From: Lactobacillales bacterium
Lineage (GTDB): Bacteria > Bacillota > Bacilli > Lactobacillales > Vagococcaceae
DNA length: 6,586 bases
Direction of reading: 5' to 3'
NCBI GenBank assembly: GCA_015655485.1
Contig: JAATEZ010000052.1
Coordinates: 1 to 6,586 of the forward strand
The notes under the pieces were generated by a model. The model had not been told where the DNA came from. It saw only the letters and a program-made list of their open reading frames with translations, and ran no database searches. The position numbers and the translations under genes are program-made. Shown piece by piece: positions 1 through 3,831 of this stretch; the first letter of the stretch is position 1; every line of letters begins with the position of its first letter.

Positions 1-1457
1 TTTATTTTTATAACGAAAATAAAAAGGTCACTATCACGTTGAAAAAAGATTTGAAATGGTCTGATGGAGAAGCATTGACTGCTGATGATGTGATTTTTGC
101 TTATGAAGTTGTTGGGAATAAAGACTATACTGGCGTTCGCTATGATGATCGGCTACAAAATATTGTAGGCATGTCTGAATATCATGCGGGGACAGCAGAT
201 TCTATTTCAGGGATCAAAAAAGTAGATGATTTAACTGTGGAAATTTCTTACAAAGAAATGAGCCCTAGTATTGAGTATGGTAGCGGATTGTTGCAGTATG
301 CAATGCCAAAGCATTACTTATCTGATGTTCCAATCGCTGATTTAGTAAAATCAGATAAAATTCGTAAAAATCCTGTAAGCACAGGCCCTTACTATATCAG
401 TAATGTTAAAACTGGTGAGAGTGTTGAATATACTGCCAATAAATATTACTTTAAAGGTGCACCTAAAATGGATAAAATCGTTGTAACTGTTGTTCCGACT
501 GCAACAATTGTGGATGAATTAAAATCAAAAAAATATGATGTTGCTTTGGATATGCCGTCTGACACCTATTCAACCTATAAATCAATTGATGGTTATCAAA
601 ATGTGGGAAGACAAGAATTATATTATTCATATATTGGATTTAAGTTTGGCAAGTATGATTCAGCAACAGGGAAAAATGTTGCGGATCCTAATGCGAAAAT
701 GAATAATAAAAGTTTACGTCAGGCGATCGCTTATTCGATCGATACGAAACAATTAGGTGAAAAAGTATATGGCGGCTTACGTACAGCAGCCAATTCAGTG
801 ATCGTTCCAGGCTTTTCTGATTTATATGACAGTAAACTAAAAGGTTTTACTGCAGATACAGAAAAGTCAAAGAAACTTTTGGACAAAGCTGGATATAAAG
901 ATACAGATGGAGACGGATTCCGTGAAGATCCCGATGGCAAAGCATTAACGATCAATCTTGCGGCAATGTCTGGGACTGAGAGTGCTCAGACGGTGGCTGA
1001 TTACTTTAAACAATGTATGGAAGATATTGGTTTGAAGGTGGAATTTACGACAGGACGTTTGATGGAGTTGAATTCTTTCTATGACAAAATTCAAGGCGAT
1101 TCAGATGACATTGATATGTATGCAGCGGCTTGGAGTGTTGGAACGGATCCAAACCCTTCCGAATCATTTAGTCGGACAGCACAATATAATATGATGCGTT
1201 TTACTTCTGATAAAATGGATACGCTGTTGAGCAATATTTCTTCAGATAAAGCTTTTGATGAAGAATATAGTGTTAAAGCTTATAAAGAATTCCAAGAATA
1301 TGTTCATGATGAAGTACCTGTTATTCCATTAAATTATAACTATCGTATTTCAGTTGTAAACGATCGAGTAAAAGATTATAACTATTCTTACTATACTTCA
1401 AAAGATGTTCCAAATAATTGGTTTTCAGTATCGGTTACTTCTAAAAATCGTAAGTAA
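1..1457 (+). CDS. Peptide ABC transporter substrate-binding protein (SBP family 5, OppA-like), 5' end missing
   Basis: This is probably the extracellular, lipid-anchored receptor that captures oligopeptides for an Opp/Dpp-type ABC importer. The frame is open from the first base (first whole codon at 3) and ends with TAA at 1455-1457, so the TTG at 39 is internal and not the start. The visible 485 residues carry family 5 hallmarks: KWSDGEALTADDVIFAYE near the visible N-terminus, the NPVSTGPYYI segment (about nt 369-398), SLRQAIAYSID (about 711-743), a DTDGDGFREDPDG acidic loop (about 900-938) and a C-terminal EVPVIPLNYNY segment. Full-length relatives have roughly 540-600 residues, so I infer that some 60-110 residues, including the lipoprotein signal peptide and lipobox cysteine, lie upstream. 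No permease or ATPase gene follows: the gene ends at a strong terminator, so its transporter partners are upstream or elsewhere. Substrate is not readable from sequence; enterococci carry several paralogues, including pheromone-binding ones. Family assignment is firm, the exact paralogue is not. Confidence 0.93.
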   Translation, partial: YFYNENKKVTITLKKDLKWSDGEALTADDVIFAYEVVGNKDYTGVRYDDRLQNIVGMSEYHAGTADSISGIKKVDDLTVEISYKEMSPSIEYGSGLLQYAMPKHYLSDVPIADLVKSDKIRKNPVSTGPYYISNVKTGESVEYTANKYYFKGAPKMDKIVVTVVPTATIVDELKSKKYDVALDMPSDTYSTYKSIDGYQNVGRQELYYSYIGFKFGKYDSATGKNVADPNAKMNNKSLRQAIAYSIDTKQLGEKVYGGLRTAANSVIVPGFSDLYDSKLKGFTADTEKSKKLLDKAGYKDTDGDGFREDPDGKALTINLAAMSGTESAQTVADYFKQCMEDIGLKVEFTTGRLMELNSFYDKIQGDSDDIDMYAAAWSVGTDPNPSESFSRTAQYNMMRFTSDKMDTLLSNISSDKAFDEEYSVKAYKEFQEYVHDEVPVIPLNYNYRISVVNDRVKDYNYSYYTSKDVPNNWFSVSVTSKNRK

Positions 1458-1491
1458 GCTGTTCTGTCACTAAAACATTAAAATAAATACG

Positions 1492-1545
1492 AAAATAATA
1501 GGACAGTCCCTGAAATCAACTGGGGCTGTCCTATTATTTTTCTCT
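1492..1545. terminator. Strong intrinsic terminator, probably bidirectional
   Basis: A 19-bp hairpin has arms 1492-1510 (AAAATAATAGGACAGTCCC) and 1522-1540 (GGGGCTGTCCTATTATTTT). They are complementary throughout apart from one G-U wobble, around an 11-nt loop. The plus side ends in a T-rich run (ATTATTTTTCTCT), giving the classic structure 35 nt after the stop of the peptide-binding gene. Read on the minus strand the same stem is followed by a T-rich ATTATTTTCGTATTTATTTT, so it can also stop transcripts of the convergent peptidase gene. No other terminator-like hairpin is visible between 1545 and 1712. Confidence 0.9.
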
Positions 1546-1565
1546 ATTAAAATTTGATAAAGGAT

Positions 1566-1688
1566 CTAAAAAACAGATAACTGTGTGTTTTTGTTTAGTT
1601 CGTTGAGTCCAGACTCTTCAGCAAGAGCGAAAGAATTCACGATAAAAACCATCGCTAAAATTTTTCTTTTATTCTTGCTTTAAGCCAA
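1566..1688 (-). pseudogene. Possible decayed small secreted or membrane peptide gene
   Basis: On the minus strand one frame downstream of the peptidase stop reads KNKRKILAMVFIVNSFALA followed by EESGLNELNKNTQLSVF and TAG (1568-1566). This looks like a signal peptide: a basic stretch, a hydrophobic core, then an FALA/EES site of the A-x-A cleavage type, with a polar tail of 17 residues. The intact part has no good start. A TTG at 1688, five bases after GAGG, would start the frame but meets TAA at codon 3 (1682-1680). An ATG at 1693, in another frame, reaches the same frame only if one base is added in the A-run near 1661. The internal ATG at 1652 would give 28 residues without the basic part and without a visible ribosome binding site. 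I therefore call it a likely relic rather than a working gene. It could also be chance, since only about 35 codons are involved. Confidence 0.3.
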
Positions 1689-1712
1689 ACACACCTCATT
1701 CAGCTTTTCTTA

Positions 1713-2792
1713 TTATTGTATGATTTGTAAGTCTTTTGAAAAATGGTTTAGATTTTCAACACCGGTTTTGGTAGCAATGACCAGGTCTTCAATCCGAACA
1801 CCAACCTTTTCTTGCGGGTAGTAAATTCCCGGCTCAATTGAAAAAACCATGCCTGGTTCAACGAGTGAAGTGTTGGTTGCAGAGACATCTCCTGTTTCAT
1901 GGCATTCGATCCCGATAAAATGGCCGGTTCGATGCAGAAAATAGTCGCCATATCCCTTTTCAGTAATGTAATCTCTTGCAGCTGCATCGATTTCGCAGAA
2001 ACGAACCCCTGGTTTTACTTTTTCGATGGCACGTTTGTTGGCTTCTAAAACAATTTCATAAATTTCTTGCCCTCTAGGAGACACTTTTTTGTAAAAGAAG
2101 GTTCTAGTCATATCTGAACAATAGGAATTTTTAACTCCGCCGATATCCAAAGTTACGCTGTCTCCAGGTTTCACAGTCGAATCGTCAGTTATATGATGAG
2201 GATCTGCTGTATTGGCTCCATAGGCGATGATCGGTTCAAATGAAAAACCAGAATTGCCCAAATTTTTGTAAATTTTGGCTAATTCAACAGCCATTTCTTT
2301 TTCCGATAATCCTTTTGAGATCAATTGGGAGAGTTGCTCCACAGCTTGGTCATTATCTTTACTGACCGAGCGCATCAAATCAAGTTCTTTTGAGTCTTTA
2401 TGAGCGCGCACAGAGTCAGTGACCGCAGAACCATTGACAAAATTTTCATAAGGAATAGTCTCCATAAGGCGTAGTAAAAAATGAGCAGGCCAATTTTTAT
2501 CTACACCGATTTTTTGATCTTTATCGACATATTGTTCCACGATTTTTATAGGATCATCGACATCATCATAATAAATCAAATCAACACCAAGATTTTCTTC
2601 AATAGGGAATAATTTGCTGATCACCATTTTTTTTGTGCCGTAAGTTGATATCACTAGAGCCAATAGCCGTTCGCCAGGAAGTATCCAGTGATTGGTCAAA
2701 TAAAAAATGGTAGCAGGATCGGTGATGATTAATTGCGGGATTTTGCTTTTTTTCATTTCTTCTAAAACTGCTGTCAATCTTTTTTGTTGCAT
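1713..2792 (-). CDS. pepQ: M24B metallopeptidase, Xaa-Pro dipeptidase (prolidase) type
   Basis: A cytoplasmic dinuclear-metal peptidase expected to hydrolyse dipeptides with C-terminal proline, the last step in using proline-rich peptides. From the ATG at 2792 the protein has 359 residues, close to lactic acid bacterial PepQ (about 368). The N-terminal creatinase-like domain (about 1-130) includes the PGERLLAL stretch seen in PepQ/YkvY-type proteins. The C-terminal pita-bread domain (about 136-359) keeps all five metal ligands: D216 (LDIGG), D227 (CSDMTRTF), H291 (RTGHFIG), E320 (SIEPGIY) and E335 (RIED). It also keeps the PHH motif at 199-201. No signal peptide is seen. The frame is open 21 codons further to a GTG at 2855, but GAGGTG (2804-2799) six bases before the ATG decides for the shorter start. 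The gene converges on the peptide-binding protein and is divergent from rnc. Xaa-Pro aminopeptidase (PepP) is the main alternative; the family is certain, the exact specificity is inferred. Confidence 0.88.
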   Translation of the reverse strand: MQQKRLTAVLEEMKKSKIPQLIITDPATIFYLTNHWILPGERLLALVISTYGTKKMVISKLFPIEENLGVDLIYYDDVDDPIKIVEQYVDKDQKIGVDKNWPAHFLLRLMETIPYENFVNGSAVTDSVRAHKDSKELDLMRSVSKDNDQAVEQLSQLISKGLSEKEMAVELAKIYKNLGNSGFSFEPIIAYGANTADPHHITDDSTVKPGDSVTLDIGGVKNSYCSDMTRTFFYKKVSPRGQEIYEIVLEANKRAIEKVKPGVRFCEIDAAARDYITEKGYGDYFLHRTGHFIGIECHETGDVSATNTSLVEPGMVFSIEPGIYYPQEKVGVRIEDLVIATKTGVENLNHFSKDLQIIQ

Positions 2793-2798
2793 TTTTTT

Positions 2799-2804
2799 CA
2801 CCTC
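2799..2804 (-). promoter_or_regulatory. Ribosome binding site deciding the peptidase start
   Basis: GAGGTG on the minus strand lies six bases upstream of the ATG at 2792-2790. The in-frame GTG at 2855 lacks such a site, and the 21 residues it would add (MLVRIDPKARSAPV...) do not look like part of an M24 domain. Confidence 0.8.
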
Positions 2805-2832
2805 ATATTTTTTAACTGGAGCAGAGCGAGCC

Positions 2833-2848
2833 TTTGGATCGATCCGAA
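2833..2848. repeat. Near-perfect palindrome in the peptidase leader
   Basis: TTTGGATCGATCCGAA has a perfect 10-bp core, GGATCGATCC (2836-2845), and two further matching outer pairs with one mismatch pair between. It lies in the predicted untranslated leader of the minus-strand peptidase gene, between the candidate -10 element and the ribosome binding site. It could bind a dimeric regulator, or be chance. Confidence 0.35.
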
Positions 2849-2890
2849 CAAGCACAGTGTTTTGACAGTTCTCTCCAATTGCTCTACCTT

Positions 2891-2918
2891 ATCATACTCT
2901 AAAATAATAGTAGCGCAA
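2891..2918 (-). promoter_or_regulatory. Candidate promoter of the peptidase gene
   Basis: On the minus strand TATGAT (2896-2891) is one base from the consensus -10. A weak -35, TTGCGC (2918-2913), stands 16 bp upstream. Transcription would start near 2884 and give a leader of about 90 nt before the ATG at 2792. The -10 is good and the -35 poor, which fits a promoter that needs an activator or is weak. Inferred from sequence only. Confidence 0.5.
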
Positions 2919-2919
2919 A

Positions 2920-2932
2920 ATAAACGGTTTAT
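2920..2932. repeat. Palindrome abutting the peptidase -35 element
   Basis: ATAAAC-G-GTTTAT is a perfect 6-bp inverted repeat around one base, starting one base beyond the candidate -35 (2913-2918). Its AAACGGTTT core recalls the centre of a CcpA cre site, but the flanking TG and CA of the cre consensus are absent. Operator function is a guess from position and symmetry. Confidence 0.35.
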
Positions 2933-2933
2933 C

Positions 2934-2957
2934 CACGAATTTTTAGAGAAATTCGTG
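2934..2957. repeat. 9-bp inverted repeat in the divergent intergenic region
   Basis: Arms CACGAATTT (2934-2942) and AAATTCGTG (2949-2957) are perfectly complementary around TTAGAG. It begins one base after the palindrome at 2920-2932. Neither side is followed by a T-run, so it is unlikely to be a terminator. A binding site or an RNA hairpin is possible. Confidence 0.4.
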
Positions 2958-3001
2958 ATTAAAAAAATTTTCCTGAAAATAAAGGGATAAGACTCTAAAA
3001 T

Positions 3002-3020
3002 TCTGCTAACATTTAGCAGA
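3002..3020. repeat. 8-bp inverted repeat upstream of the rnc promoter
   Basis: TCTGCTAA-CAT-TTAGCAGA is a perfect 8-bp inverted repeat with a 3-base centre. It ends about 16 bp before the candidate -35 of rnc (3037-3042). The compact symmetry is typical of a site for a dimeric DNA-binding protein; no T-run follows, so a terminator is unlikely. The cognate regulator cannot be named. Confidence 0.4.
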
Positions 3021-3036
3021 TTCAAAGGAAAAAGAT

Positions 3037-3064
3037 TTTAAATAAGGAGAAAAAACAGTATAAT
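3037..3064 (+). promoter_or_regulatory. Candidate promoter of the rnc-smc operon
   Basis: A perfect TATAAT -10 (3059-3064) is preceded at 16 bp by TTTAAA (3037-3042), a four-of-six match to the -35 consensus. Transcription would start near 3071, giving a short leader of about 35 nt before the rnc ATG at 3106. This is the best plus-strand promoter in the intergenic region. A second plus-strand -35-like TTGACA occurs at 2862-2867 but has only TACCTT as -10. Confidence 0.65.
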
Positions 3065-3070
3065 GAAGAA

Positions 3071-3086
3071 GTGTGTTAAGATACAC
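3071..3086 (+). promoter_or_regulatory. Small hairpin at the predicted 5' end of rnc mRNA
   Basis: GTGTGT-TAAG-ATACAC can fold into a 6-bp stem (one G-U pair) with a 4-base loop. It falls at the transcription start expected from the TATAAT at 3059, and three bases before the AAAGGA ribosome binding site. Such a 5'-terminal stem might protect the message. It is short for an RNase III target, so any role in autoregulation is speculation. Confidence 0.3.
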
Positions 3087-3089
3087 AAG

Positions 3090-3095
3090 AAAGGA
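3090..3095 (+). promoter_or_regulatory. Ribosome binding site of rnc
   Basis: AAAGGA ends 10 bases before the ATG at 3106. A GGGAG at 3100-3104 is only one base from the ATG and too close to act for this start. The spacing is on the long side, which suggests moderate rather than strong initiation. Confidence 0.65.
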
Positions 3096-3105
3096 ATGTG
3101 GGAGA

Positions 3106-3795
3106 ATGGAAAATGAATTTCTTCTAGAATTAAAGCAAAATTATGGGATCGTTTTTCGCAATTTGAGCTTATTGGAACAAGCATTTACCCATTCATCCTA
3201 TGTGAATGAGCATCGCTATTTACGGCTGGCAGATAATGAACGTTTAGAATTTTTAGGAGATGCTGTACTAGAATTAGTAGTTTCCGAATATTTATATCGA
3301 CAATTTCCTGATCAGCCAGAAGGCAGGCTGACTAAGTTAAGAGCTGCAGCAGTTTGTGAAGAGAGTTTATCTAAACGAGCCAAGGAATGTCATTTTGATT
3401 TATATATTCGTTTAGGTAAAGGGGAAGAAAATTCAAATGGGCGTGAACGTCCGGCACTTTTGTGTGATTTATTTGAATCTTTTTTAGGAGCCCTTTACTT
3501 AGACCAGGGAATCAAACCAGTAGTTGCTTTTCTAAAAGAAGTTTTGATTTCAAAAATTGCGGCTGGTGCTTTTTCACATGAGATGGATCACAAAACACAA
3601 TTGCAGGAGTTATTACAAAGACGAGGGGATATTTTTATTGATTACAAGTTGATCAAAGAAGAGGGTCCGGCTCATGAAAGAGATTTTTGGGTCGAGGTCT
3701 ATGCCAATGAGGTATGTATTGGTAAAGGGAGCGGCCGTTCAAAAAAGATCGCTGAGCAGGAAGCTGCAGGAGATGCTCTGGCTCACTTGCGCTAG
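3106..3795 (+). CDS. rnc: Ribonuclease III
   Basis: Cytoplasmic endonuclease that cuts double-stranded RNA: it processes the rRNA precursor and controls some mRNAs and antisense RNAs. From ATG 3106 it has 229 residues, the normal bacterial length. The N-terminal endonuclease domain (about 1-157) holds the family signature NERLEFLGDA at 44-53 with the acidic residues E48 and D52. The second catalytic pair, D121 and E124, is in LLCDLFESFLGALYLD. The C-terminal double-stranded RNA-binding domain (about 161-229) shows TQLQELLQ, a GPAHERDF segment and the closing GSGRSKKIAEQEAAGDAL. All four metal-site acidic residues match those of the E. coli enzyme (E41, D45, D114, E117). An in-frame GTG at 3073 would add 11 residues but lies at the predicted transcription start, so ATG 3106 is preferred. 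It appears to be the first gene of its transcript, with smc 36 bp downstream. The gene looks intact. Confidence 0.98.
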   Translation: MENEFLLELKQNYGIVFRNLSLLEQAFTHSSYVNEHRYLRLADNERLEFLGDAVLELVVSEYLYRQFPDQPEGRLTKLRAAAVCEESLSKRAKECHFDLYIRLGKGEENSNGRERPALLCDLFESFLGALYLDQGIKPVVAFLKEVLISKIAAGAFSHEMDHKTQLQELLQRRGDIFIDYKLIKEEGPAHERDFWVEVYANEVCIGKGSGRSKKIAEQEAAGDALAHLR

Positions 3796-3814
3796 AATAT
3801 TTGAGGATCATTGG

Positions 3815-3821
3815 AAGGAGG
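3815..3821 (+). promoter_or_regulatory. Ribosome binding site supporting the GTG start of smc
   Basis: AAGGAGG, a nearly full Shine-Dalgarno sequence, lies 10 bases before GTG 3832. There is no in-frame ATG nearby, and the residues after the GTG (MYLKKIELAGFKSFADR) match the expected N-terminus of SMC, so GTG is the start. Confidence 0.9.
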
Positions 3822-3831
3822 ACTGTCATTC

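Noticed and set aside
731..955. Minus-strand frame inside the peptide-binding gene
   Set aside because: It is antisense to conserved family 5 sequence, with low-complexity content and no supporting signals.
39..1457. TTG at 39 as the start of the peptide-binding protein
   Set aside because: The same frame is open to the window's left edge (YFYNENKKVTIT...) and the family needs about 100 more N-terminal residues with a lipoprotein signal, so the gene is cut by the window and does not start at 39.
2793..2855. GTG at 2855 as the peptidase start
   Set aside because: ATG 2792 has GAGGTG at six bases, and the 21 extra residues do not resemble the M24 N-terminus.
2920..2932. CcpA cre site
   Set aside because: The AAACGGTTT core is similar, but the TG and CA at the ends of the cre consensus are missing.
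2784..3025. Overlapping open frames on both strands in the intergenic region (2784-2990 plus, 2798-3025 minus)
   Set aside because: Neither has a good ribosome binding site or a recognisable sequence; they overlap each other, the promoters and the peptidase gene, and look like chance frames in AT-rich DNA.
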